Source: Shinisaurus crocodilurus
Lineage: Eukaryota > Chordata > Lepidosauria > Squamata > Shinisauridae
Length of the DNA: 64,000 nucleotides
Assembly (NCBI GenBank): GCA_021292165.1
Contig: CM037876.1
Location: forward strand, 111,543,379-111,607,378
Reading direction: 5' to 3'
The position numbers and the translations under genes are program-made. How positions within the stretch are numbered: the first letter of the stretch is position 1; every line of letters begins with the position of its first letter. Of the stretch, positions 36,201-48,200 are shown in pieces. Under the pieces are notes generated by a model that ran no database searches, was not told the origin of the DNA, and saw only the letters and a program-made list of their open reading frames with translations.

Positions 36201-39200
36201 TCTTCTTCCTCCCCTCCCCCTGCCAAAAATCTCAACATTCTGTACATCCTAGAAATTACAAACATATACTTCTGTGTAACTAGAAAGTCCCCTAAGCATA
36301 CAGAAACCACTATCTTATTTTGTGTAGCCCTTTTTTGCTTCCAAACTGTTAGGTACTCAGTCTAATGGTGGAGCCTGAAACAAAATGTTGAACAGTGCAA
36401 AAAGTTGCACTGTGGAGTTTTGTGGACAGTGTTCCAGTCAGCCAGCCATAGGCATCTCCATGATTCTGCATTCTATTACCCCTCGCACCCAGTTCTTCCT
36501 ACTTCCCCCTAACATTGAGTCAGCATTCTATGGTCATGGAGCATGTTCAGTTTTCACTGATTTTATTGGGCTGTTTTGGGGCTCCCCCCACTTCAGGTTT
36601 TCTTTTTAATTGTACTTCTGCAAAACTTGTGGTCCCCCTCAAGCCTGCTAATACCTCCCTCTTGTGTGTGGATGATACCATTTTGGCTACATCGGAATCC
36701 ACACTCACCTCTGAACTTCGGAAATAGAGGGAATTGTGATAGAACTATCTGTCAGGATCCACTCCTCCAGGGTAGCGCCACAGCTCCAGCTGGCAAAGAT
36801 ACCGCCTTGCAGGAGCAAGCCCAATGTTTCTAGTTACTCGCAGAGTGTAGCCTCCTGCTCCTGGCTGCTCTCAGGCTGGTTAATGCGGCCCAGCTGGGAG
36901 CAGCCAGAAGGACCTATATAAGAGCTGCAGTTTGCCTTCAACTCTCGCCACAGCAACATGATTCCTTGTGCTGTTGCAACTGGCTCCTGACCCTCTGTGA
37001 CCAGCTCTTGCCTGACTGTGCTCAACCCTTGCCTCTCCTTGTCTGGACTCTGTTGCCCTTGGACCTGCTTCTCGCCTCTGACCCCCACCTGGACTTGCTT
37101 GCTCCCTGGACTTGCCTCTCGCCTCTGGCCCCACCTTGCTTGCTACGTGTACCAACCCCGGCCTGGCTCCTGAACTCTGCATTCTTCTTGCCCACTCCAG
37201 TCTCCATCATCCCCTGGCCCTGGCGTTCCAGCCAGAGACCCTTGCTGCCCATGCCCCAGACCTTATGCTATTCTCCATAAATTCATCCAGTCCTTTTGAA
37301 GGGTCATCTAAACAAGTGGCCATCACAAGAACCCGCAGCAGTGAACTTCATAAGGCCATTATACTCCCCCCCCCCGAAAAAAAAGGGAGGCAAAAAATGC
37401 ATATGATGAGTGTGGAGTGAGGAGATAAATTGTGAAGGGGAGTGAGGCGAAAAGGGAAAAGAACATAAATAGTGGCACCACCAATATTGCCTTGATGTCA
37501 CAAAAAAACAAAGCTGAAGACAAACTGTTGAATATCTTCCCATCCCCAAAGCTTCAGATTTAAATTTGATTGTCAAACTGCTTTTTTACAAGCTTCTCAT
37601 ACGAAATGCACAATTAACAAGCAACTGGTGCAGAAATGCCAGGTACGGGCTTGAGAAGCACACTGCTCATGCCCTCTTCCGTTTTTGATGGACCATTCCT
37701 TACCACAATGGCATAAAGGGCAGCAGCCTGACTTTCGGTCACAGCGCAGCTCTGTTCCGAATGGGCAACTCCGAGGCTCCGTCTGTGTGCATGAGACATT
37801 CTTTGACTGAATAAAGACTTCCTCATTCACCTGGGCACATTCTCTGATGATGCATGGGTTTGAGGGGGATTGCCACTCGGAGCCAATCTACGAATGAGAG
37901 ACAGCAAAAGGATTATGTAGAATGAAGATTGCCCCTCTCTTTTTACGTGGTGTAGGAAGATCACATTCCTTTGTTGCCTTTTCCACACCAGTGCTGTAGT
38001 GCAGGACAGGAGAGCAACGTCCTATCCTCCTTTCCACCTACTGCAGAGTAGACTGGAATTCTGCTCACTCTACCAAGCAACAGAAAGTGAATAGCAATGA
38101 CTTCATTAAATCACTGGTAAGATATATATTAATCTCCAACTTCCTATTTTTTTAAAAAAAAAAAAAACCTCTGATAACCAGATAAGGTTTCTCCAAGGAA
38201 TATGGTGATATCTATAGTAGACTTGACCAGCAATACACATTGTTCAGTTAACCTGGCCATAGTTAAAGGCGGGGTAATTTTCATATTTTTATACATAGGT
38301 ATATGGTGGGTAAGTCTCCTAAAAGAGCAGTGGTTGGGTTTATTGGCTGCCAAGAATGGGCACTGAGGACAAAACATGCAATCCTCTCCTCCCTCAAAGA
38401 AGGATTTGGATTGCAGGGTTTTTTTTCTCAGTTACCAAATTTGGAGAAGTAAACCACACAGAAGGCTGTGAACATGCATAGTGTTTAGTGTGCTAAGGCT
38501 ATGCAAGACGGTTATCCACCTAGTTAAATCAACTCAAACCAAATCAAACAAAATTTTAGCAGGGAAGATGTTTGCAAATTGTAAAATTCTGATTTTAATT
38601 TCACCTATAGAAGAGAGGCAACTAATGATTTCAGTAATCTTTAGTTTCAGTATTCTCAGCAATCAAAAAGAGCTATATAAATGTGGTAAGACAAGTTGGA
38701 GCTGCTCCAAGGAAACAATGTCATCCATGTCAGTCTTCCATCAACATCAGGTCTTGCTGAGGCTAAATGCTAGGTCAGTACATGATAAAATAGTTACCAT
38801 CCTGGATGATAGTGCCAACATGGCTTGCATCACCAAAAGCTGTCTTGGTGAAGGCAGAGAGGATGTTAGCGTCCCTCAGTTATGCCCAGGTGGCTTCTCA
38901 GTGAAACATCAGTATGACCCAGTGGAGTCACTGTGGTCTATCAGAGAGAGATATATTCCTCACCTTTTTGCACAGTCCCAATTGTATTTGTATGTGGTGT
39001 TGTGCAGATAATCCCAAGATTCGGGATTCTTTTAGTATACCATTTGCCGTGTTGCCTAACAAACTACCTGTCTGAGACATTGTGTTAAGTTTCCCAAGCT
39101 TTTGGTCCTGGGAGACCTTTATTTATTTATTTATTTATATAAATATTTTGATAAATATATGAGTTACCTTTAGTTGGGACTTGAAAAAGATACTAGGAGA

Positions 39201-42200
39201 GGATATATTGTGGAGTAATATCCTTCCTATCTCAAATTAGTGAGATCAGCAGAGTAGAGTCCCTTTCCAGCTTAAAAGAAGCTTAGATTTGGCTAGTGTT
39301 AGCCAGTTAGCATTTGGTAATCCAGGATGCTTTAAGGCAGACTGGATTTCCCTGGTTTTGCCCCCTTTTCTCTCCCTCAGAACAATAATCAGAGACACAG
39401 TCTTGTAAAAGTTAAAAGTAACATTTACTCACTCAGATTATGCAGTTTCATTCAGGCAGGCTTAAAAGAGTTTCTTACAGTTGGTTACAAGTTCATTTGG
39501 AAATACTTGAGGTCTGAACTTGTGGAGTTCAGACCAGCAACTCTGGCTACATGCTGCTACAAGGACCACGTGGAGACAACAACCTGGTGGTGCCACACTC
39601 ACTAGAGTCTGAACAGAAAAGAGGAAGGAAGCTGGGAGTAACGCCCACTTCCTGTTCAGGCTGTTAATAATTCACTGAGTACCTTCTAGGAAAACCACCC
39701 TAGAAGGTATCAGTGATCTTAACCATTTCACCCAGTTACCTGGTGAAACATTAATCATAGGTTTTGACTGCAATTTTAATTATCCAACACCTTTTGGCCC
39801 AAATAGGGCCCCCAAAGCACCTTATAATTAAAAATTAAAAACAATTTAAACTTTTAAAAACCTTAAAATATCACAAACAACAGAATTAGGTGCAGGAGAA
39901 AATCTTAGAAACAGAGTTCAGAACTAATATATTTGATATACTAAAAAGCCAAGCAGAACAAACGAAAAGTTTTAACAGCCCGCCTAAACAAATAAGGGGC
40001 CAGCCTAACTTCCTTAGGGAGAGAGTTCCATAGGTGGGGGGCTGCCTTAGGGAAGGCCCTATCCCACATTCCCGCCCACCTAGCCTCTCTTGGTGGGGGG
40101 GCATAAAGAAGGGCCTCTGATCATAAAGAAGATCATAAAGTACAGGCTGAGGCAGGTTCACATGGGAGGAGGCTGCCTTCCAGATATCATGGCTCCAAAC
40201 CATTTAGGGCTTTATGGGTAAGCGCCGGAACCTTGAATTGTGCCTGGAAACAAATTGGCAGCCAGTGCAGTTGATACAAGACTGGTGTAATATGGTCAAA
40301 AAAGCACACACTGGAAAGCAATCTGGCCAGCACATTTTGCACTAGCTGCAGTTTCCAAACAATCTTCAAGAGCAACCTCACACAGAGCACATTACAATAA
40401 TCCAAGCAGTAGGTGATCTCTAGGAAGGAGAACAACTGGTGAAGCTGGGCAAAGGTGCTCCAGGTCACAGTAACTACCTGATCTTCCAGGAGCAATGCTG
40501 GGTCCAGAAGCACCCCAATCTGTGAACCTGATCCTTCAGAGGCAGTGTCACCCCATCCAGAACTGGCTGTACCCCCAATCCCTTTGCATCATTTGACAGA
40601 AAGATAGAGGTAGGTATCATCAGCATCGTGGTGAGACCCAACCCCAAAATGCCAGATGATCTCTCCCAGAGGCTGAATGTAGATGTTAAACAGCATAGGG
40701 GACAAATGCTGATGAACCCCATAGGCCAGTGGCCATGGGGATGAGCAGTAGTTTCCTAGCACCACCTTCTGGGAGCACTCAGCCAGATAAGACTGGAACC
40801 ACTGCAACACAGTATCCCCCAAGTCCCATGCTGCCCAAACGTCCCAGAAGGATTCAGTACTCAATGGTATTGAGTGCCACTGAGAGATCCAGCAGAACCA
40901 ACTGTCTAGCTCCAGGCATAGGCCATCAACCAAGGCTGTTTCATTCCCAAACCCAGCCTGAACCCAGATTGGAAAGGATCCAAATAATCAGTTTATCCAA
41001 GAAAGCCTGGAGTTGAGAATCCACCAGTCATTATAGCAACTTGCTCAGAGAAGAAATGTTGGAGACTAACCAATAGTTTTCTAGGGTGGTGGAATCCATT
41101 GTTGCTCTTTTCCAGAAGTGGCCTCACCACAGCTTCCTTTAAAGGAACACAGCATGTAGCCAACTAGTTGCTGGCTGGGTCCAGAAAATGGTCAGTGCCT
41201 CAATGAGATAGGAGTAATCCCAACGATCTTGAAAGAGGAAGAAGCTCTAGACCAGGGGTCCTCAAACTACAGCCCGCAGGCCACATCCGTCCCGCCGGGT
41301 CTTTTCATCCGGCCCGGCGGCTGATCTAGAGTTGTGAGGGAAGGGGGCCAGCAGGGGGGCATGGGCCGCCTGCCTGCCTGCCTGCATCTCCTGTGGGGGG
41401 GGGAAGGGGAGGAGGGGCGGCTTAGCCAGTAGCGGGGCGCGGACAGCGCCCATTCTCTTCCCTTCTCGTCCACCCACGCAGGCTTTACTTTATCCGCCTC
41501 GCCACCCGCTGGACCCGTCGCGTCACTTCCGGCACGGCGGAAGTGACGCAAAGGGACCCTGCTCCGTCGCGTCCATCCTGGACCCTGCCCCGTCGCATCC
41601 ATCCTGGACCCCGCCCGCGCTGTCTTTCAAAACTGAGCGCGGGCAGAATCCAGGATGGACGCGGCGGCGGCGGCCTCAAGCGGAGACCGGCAGCAGCGCG
41701 CAGGGGACCAGGTAGGATGGCGGCGGGGGGGAGTTATGGCAGGGGGGGAGCTATGGCGGCGGGTGGGGCGTCGGCGGGGGGAGTTATGGCGGCGGTTGGG
41801 GCGGCGGGGTCCTGCGGTAGCGGCAGCAGTGGGGGGGCGGGGCGGTCCTGCAGCAGCAGCGGGGGATGGCGCAGGGACGGGGGGTCCTGCGGAGGCGGCA
41901 GCGGGGCGGTCCTGCGGCGGCGGCAGCGGGGGGCAGCGGCGGGGTCCTGCAGCAGCAGCAGTGGGGGGGGCAGCATGAAGGAGGCGGCACAGGGGAGTCC
42001 CAGCGAGTCCGGGGGCCCCAGCAGGCTGAGGGACAATGAACTGGCCCCCCGTGTAAAAAAGTTTGAGGACCCCTGCTCTAGACTGTAACAATGTAGGCAA
42101 CTACCAGCTGGTGTCAAATTTCACCATTTTGGTCAGGATGCTCAAGTGGGTATAGTAATAAAGCTTTATTTATCCAGCCATAAGCCATGACAGGGCTCAA

Positions 42201-45200
42201 GTACAGCCCAGCTCCAGACATTCTTGAATAACACTGATCTGAACCCATTTTAATCTGGCTTCCAACCTGGTTTATGGACTTTTGATACCATTGACTATGT
42301 AATCCTTCAGAATTGTCTGTCTGAGGGTTGGAGGCATTGTGTTCCTCCTATCTGACAGCAGATTCCAGAAGTTGATGTGGGAGAGTGGGGTGCTCTATAC
42401 CATGGCATTTATGCTATGGGGTCCTGCAGGATTCTATCTTGTCCTCTATGTTGTTTAACTTGTATTGTTTTATCATGTTGCGTTTTATGGTTTTAATTTT
42501 TGTGAACCACCCAGAGAGCTATGGCTGTTGGGTGGTATAGAAATGTAATAAATAAATAAATAATCAAATCTACATGAAACTTCTGAGGAGGTCCAGGAAT
42601 TTGGGCTGAGGTGTCATCAATATGTATATGACACTTCTTTTCAGCTGAACAAGTAAAGAGGTGGATGCCTTGAGTGGGTGCTTTGAGTAAGTAACAGGTT
42701 GGATGCAGGCTAATAAACTGAAGTTCCACTTCAGTGCAGATAAGATGGAAGTACTGTTTGCTGGTGATCTACCATGAAGACAATATTCAGCCAGTACTGG
42801 GTGGGGCTGCACTCCCCCTAAAATACAAATGTTTAGCTTGGGAGTGCTTTCATATCTAGTTTTGTTGGTGGGTTCACAGGTGGCATGCATATAGTGATAC
42901 TCCTTTCACAAACTTTGGATGGTGTACTTACTAGGAGCACCCGTTTCTGAAGATAGATTCTCTTACCACAGTTCCATGATCAGGTAACGTTCAGGCTTCA
43001 TAATTGTACTGCCCCTGCTTTTGAAAACTTTTTTGAAACTTCAAGTAGTCCAGAATACAGCAGCCATGGTTTCACGGGTTGGTAAAAGGGACTCGCCATG
43101 GAAGGCATACTTCCTCAGTATCAAAGATCTGCAGTCTCCCACTCAATTAGGGGGCACAATTCAAGTGCTAGTTTTGACATATAAAGCTCTAAATGGTTTG
43201 GGACCAAGGTATCCAAAGGACCACCTGCTCCCGTCTAAACCTACCCATCAATGAAGTTCTTCATCTGAAACCGTGTCTAGCTGCCCATGCTTTCAGAGAT
43301 TAGGCTACCAGCATTTTCTGTGGTGGGCCGAACTGGAACTCACTCCTCAGATATATTTCACTGGCTTCATCTTGTTGATACCTTATTAAATCTATTCTCT
43401 TTGTCTGAGCTTTTACTATTAACTAATTTTTAGTGGCTGTAGTCTGTTTTTCATTTATATATTATATTGCTTTTAGTGCTTTTTGTGTATTCTGGTTTAG
43501 TTTGTTCTTCATTATGTATTGTAATATTTTAGATTGTTTTTATTGATTCTTGAGCCACAACAAAGGTTATTAAAGCAGAAAGATAGACATCAGATCTTAT
43601 ATAAATAAAATGGAGAATACGATTGATAATAAAATGCTAAACCACAGACAAATGCCGTAATTATGGGCACGATCCAGCCAGAGATAATATTTTAAAGTCC
43701 CATTGATTTCAGTGGAAGATTTTAGTGTACAGTTAACTCCACTGCATTGAACCCTGCATTAAGAAGGATGTAGACAAACTGGAGAGGGTCCTGGGTTCAG
43801 AGGAGGGCAATAAAGATGATTAAGGGAATGGCAACAAGGCCCTATGAGAAGAGACTGAAAGAACTGGGCATGTTTAGCCTTCAGAAGAGAAGACTAAGGG
43901 GAGATATGATAGCACTCCTCCAGTACTTGAAGGGTTGTCACACAGAGGAGGGCCAGGATCTCTTCTTCTCGATCAGTCCAGTTTTCAGGACACGGAATAA
44001 TGGGCTCAAGTAAGTTACAGGAAGCCAGATTCTGCCTGGACATGAGGAAAAATTTCCTGACAGAGCAATAAGACAATGGAACCAACTACCTAGGGAGGTG
44101 GTGGGCTCTCTCACTCTGGAGGCATTCAAGGTGCGGCTGGACAGCCATCTGTCAGGGATGCTTTGACTTGGATTCCTGCATTGAGCAGGGGGTTGGACTT
44201 GATGGCCTTATAGGCCCCTTCCAACTCTACTTTTCTATGATTCTATGAACCCAATATGGCATCACAGAATCACTGAATTGGAGGGTAGCCTTGAGGGCCG
44301 TCTTGTCTAGCCACCTGTTGAATGGATCATGCCCACAATCTGTAAGGAACCTTTCCAGATGAAAACATACTTGCTTTGCGGAAGCTGCAACACAAAACAT
44401 GGTATTCATTATTGGGGAGAAACACGTTGCCTATTTCTGAAACTTTTAATTGGAATATCAAGACAATGTACAATTTGAAATGCAAAAACAGCAATTCGGT
44501 ATAATATCAACCAGACAACATATAAAAGCCAGCAGCAAAAATACAATTAAAATGTTTAACATCAGCAACCCCATTACAGTGAAAGGAATAGATGAAGGGG
44601 CCACCCTTATTTCTTGGAGAAGGAAATTCAACAGGTGCCCATTTAACTCTCTTGCAGTTCTCCCCCCAAGTAAATGAGGAAATCACTGGTGCTGACACAG
44701 ATATGTAATTAACTGATATATGTAATTAATGGTTTGGTGTTTCTTTCCCCACCCAATCTTCAAAAAGACAGAACAACAACCACCCTGTAACTATGGCTCC
44801 TATACAAGAAGGAAAAGTAGACACCTTGCCACTCCTTTAAAACTGTGACTTACTTCATGCCAGCGGACAACATCTCCATCTCCCCGAGACCAACGTGATG
44901 TCTCGTCACACATAGTCTTGAGACATTTCCCACAGCATGACCCTTCTTTGTTAATGTATTGATGTCCCTAGAAGAAAAAAAAAATGGAAAAGACATTGTA
45001 CAACTTCCTATTGATGATACAGGTATTTTTAAAAGGGTAAGATTTAGAAATTAATTACCCACACACTGGGTGCAAGGAGTAATGGCCTTGCAACACAGCA
45101 AAGAAGCATCCTGAAAGAGATAACAATCAAGTAGCCAGAGCAATGGCACAAACTAACCCTTCTGCAGTTCTGTGTGCCGGATTTTTCTTGGCATCTGCCA

Positions 45201-48200
45201 CATAATTAGTATTCCTGAAAATCCCTCCTGTTTTCCTTCTCTTTTCTTTATTAGAAAAGGGGCCTTTTCAGTGGTTGTGTTCCTGGCTATGGAATAGCCT
45301 CCACAAAGAGGCTCATCTGGCACCTACGTTGTGGTCTTTTCAGCACCGGATGAAGAACTTTGTATTTTCCCAGGCTCTCCAATTTTAAAATCTGCTTTTT
45401 AAAATGTTTGCACTAATATGATCTCTTCTTTTTTTTGTTTTTTGTTTTTGTTTTATGCTGTTGCTGGTTTTATTTTGTATTAGATTTCATGTTTATATTT
45501 TATTATTTTATAGTTTTACATTTTTACTGTAAACCGCCCCGAGAACTTGGATTATTGGGCAGTGTATACAAATTGTAAGTAAATAAATAAAATCAGCTCT
45601 GTGGTGTCTTAATTGGCACCCCCTTAATTGGGAATTAATTAAATCTGTAGCCTCACACTGCAAAACATGCACTCTACCAAGGAGAGCACTTCCGAAGTTT
45701 TATAAAACCTGCATCTTAAGTAGTTTTATGTCACATGTGAATAGTCAGACGTTGACCTATCATGTTGACCTAATCTAATCATCATCATCATCACTGAAGA
45801 GATCAGCAACTTCAGGCACACACTCTGGCAGTGTGACACAAGACACCCCATACCAGGGAGACTTTTATTGCAACAAATCCCACGGTAAAAGCTTAATGAT
45901 TACAGTCTTCAGAAATCATATAGCTGATGACAATTAGGCTCCATAAGTAATTCCAGAACAATCGAAAGGTATTAATTATAACTGTGTCAGAGAGCCATAC
46001 AACTAGGTTTCCCTGTTGCAATCTCTACAGCTCAGAATACAGTGCAAGAATAATTCCTAGCATAAGCCATCACAGGCAATCAAAGACAGGGCTTGAATGA
46101 TTCTTGGTTTAAGTCATCTCAGGGAATCAAAGGCTAGAAAAAGATTTCTTGAAATCTTCATTGGAACCTCCACACTACTTGGGTCAAGGCCTATCAAATC
46201 CAAGAGTTGAGACATAGGTTCAAGAGTAAGTCCAGAGTATAATCCCACACATGCAGAGCTGTTAACCATAGCCAGGGCCGGCGCTACCGCTAGGCCAACT
46301 AGGCTGTTGCCTAGGGCGCGTAGCGGAAGAGGGCGCAGAACGCTGTGCTCCTCTTCGCTGCCGGCGCACTCCTGCCTTGCCCGCCCGTCCGCCTCACCGA
46401 GAAAGCCAGGTCAGTGCGGGGGATTGCGCCCGGAGTAGTGGTGGGGCCGAGCCTGGGCGCCTCCCCCCCACCTTGCCTCACCTACGCGCCGCCTCCCACC
46501 TTGCCTCGCCTCGCCTCTGCGCCGCCTCCCCCCCGCCGCCTCCCCCCATCTCGCCTCGCTTCGCCTCTCCTCCGCGCCGCCTCCCCCCCGACACCTACCT
46601 TCTCCGCGCTGTTTCCGGAGCCCCGCCCGCGCTCTGTTTTGGCGGGAGGAACCAGGGCAACAGGGCTTAAACAGCCCTGTTGCTCTGGTTTCCCCCGGCC
46701 AAAAACAGAGCGCGGGGGTCCCTTTTCGGAGGAGGCGTGGGAAGGTAGGTGGGGGGCGGCAGCGTGCGGGGGGGGTCTGGTGGTTGTGGCGGCGGCGGCG
46801 GGAGGTTGCAGAGCAGGGCTGCTTTCCGGAGCCCCCCCCCACGGCACGAGAGGGGGGGCGCTAAATATAATTTAGCCTAGGGCGCCAAACTGCCCTGCAC
46901 CGGTCCTGACCATAGCTTCTACTTTGGTATCTCCACACTACATGGGTCCAGGGTAGAAAATTCCAAGAATCAGGATTAGTACAAGCCAGCTGGCAACTCT
47001 GGGCTATCGATGATGAAGGTACATAATCCACAGCAAACAAGAATTCAAGTTGTAGGAAGAGTATAGCAGTACTTTTCATGGCAGTTTCTTAACAATACAA
47101 AGTTCAAAGCAACAAGGGTCCAAATTGGATGGAGAGTCCGTGTGAAGAGTGCCTCAAGAGGCTCAGAGGGTAGTCTTCCAAACAGAGAGGATTTGGGGGC
47201 AGTAAAGAGGAGAATGTTCCTCACAAAGGCTCCCAGCCTGGGCACCTGCTTAAAAGTGAAGATGTGGCTGTGATAGTCCTCCTGCTGAATAACTAAGTGA
47301 CAAGGGATTTAGCCCATCAACAAGGCCCCTGCCCAAACAGGGTGTCTCTGTTCAACCTGTTTGGCACCTCTGAAAACTCCCCACCTCTTCTGCTAGGTTC
47401 TCACAGAGAAGCTACCAGCTTCCTTCCCTGCTAAGGTCAAAGCTAGCAGCTGGACAGGAGTAACAACTCCTGCCTGCTTTTCCTTTGAGAACATAAGCTC
47501 ACTTTGATTCTGACATTCCACGGGCTGAACAGGCACTCCCTTATTCATCAACCAGGCCACTTCTGATCAGATTCTAGCTATAAACAGATTCAGGGCCCAC
47601 TGCAGTGCTGGGGATGGGCCACAACATCCTGAGGCAAATCCATTCCCTTAGGAGTACCATCTGGCCCTGCAATTGCCAACCCAAAAGGAAGGAGGAGAGT
47701 ACTGCTATACTCTTCCTACAACTTGAATTCTTGTTTGCTGTGGATTATGTACCTTCATCATCGATAGCCCAGAGTTGCCAGCTGGCTTGGACTAATCCTG
47801 ATTCTTGGAAAGGAACAGTGGATTTTTGGGCAATGCATTTTGCAGGCATAGTGGAGTCTTGGCCAGCTACTCTTCCATTGCTCTTTAAATAAAAATTGTT
47901 TTTTTTAATTTTAAAATCCAAAAAAAACCCCAAAACCAACCAAACAAACACTACAAAAACAAAACAACATTAAACTAAAAAGGACTTTCAATTTTTCCAC
48001 AACCAAGTATAAGTAACATCAAATATTCTATACTATAATTAAGAAATTACTTTTTTTTCTCTTTGCAATAACAAACAAAAAATAATAAAATTCCCCCCTC
48101 CCTTATTCATCAACCTCACAAGTTCACAAAGCCTCGAAACCTTACAACACTTTATTATGAATAAAAAAATCCTTCTAATTGAACAATATTTAATATTTCT

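Larger units (their letters stand above)
34488..37703 (-). other. VWF: VWF intron (46 to 45 equivalent), 3.2 kb
   Basis: It contains a hAT-type element (35052-35532), a reverse-transcriptase remnant (36598-36726) and an LTR-like segment (about 36750-37265). The interval 35540-36560 is not recognised, apart from fragments near 35920-36080 that resemble a CR1 3' end. Confidence 0.7.
37888..44853 (-). other. VWF: VWF intron (45 to 44 equivalent), 7.0 kb
   Basis: It is packed with LINE remnants (38751-38960, 39780-41240, 42120-43620, 43740-44250), an LTR-like patch (about 39345-39700) and a CpG-rich hAT-type element (41253-42075). No unidentified long frame remains after these are set aside. Confidence 0.75.
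45785..47600 (-). mobile_element. LTR-like region, minus strand, split by family A copy 3
   Basis: On the minus strand, 'caataaaagtctccctggta' followed by 'tgtcacactgccagag' near 45800-45880 looks like a poly(A) signal and U5 end of an LTR. The region continues across the family A insertion with similar AT-neutral sequence to about 47600. Its 5' border and any target duplication are not defined. Confidence 0.4.

Noticed and set aside
38481..39011. 176-codon plus-strand frame
   Set aside because: Only the part from about 38751 matches a LINE endonuclease. The N-terminal half is AT-rich intron without similarity.
41543..42117. Open frames of 107-181 codons on both strands
   Set aside because: They are products of GC-rich composition within the 8-bp-flanked hAT element at 41253-42075 and encode low-complexity A/G/P/S runs.
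46345..46875. 176-codon frame and opposite-strand frames of 121-143 codons
   Set aside because: They are inside family A copy 3; proline, arginine and glycine runs without any domain.
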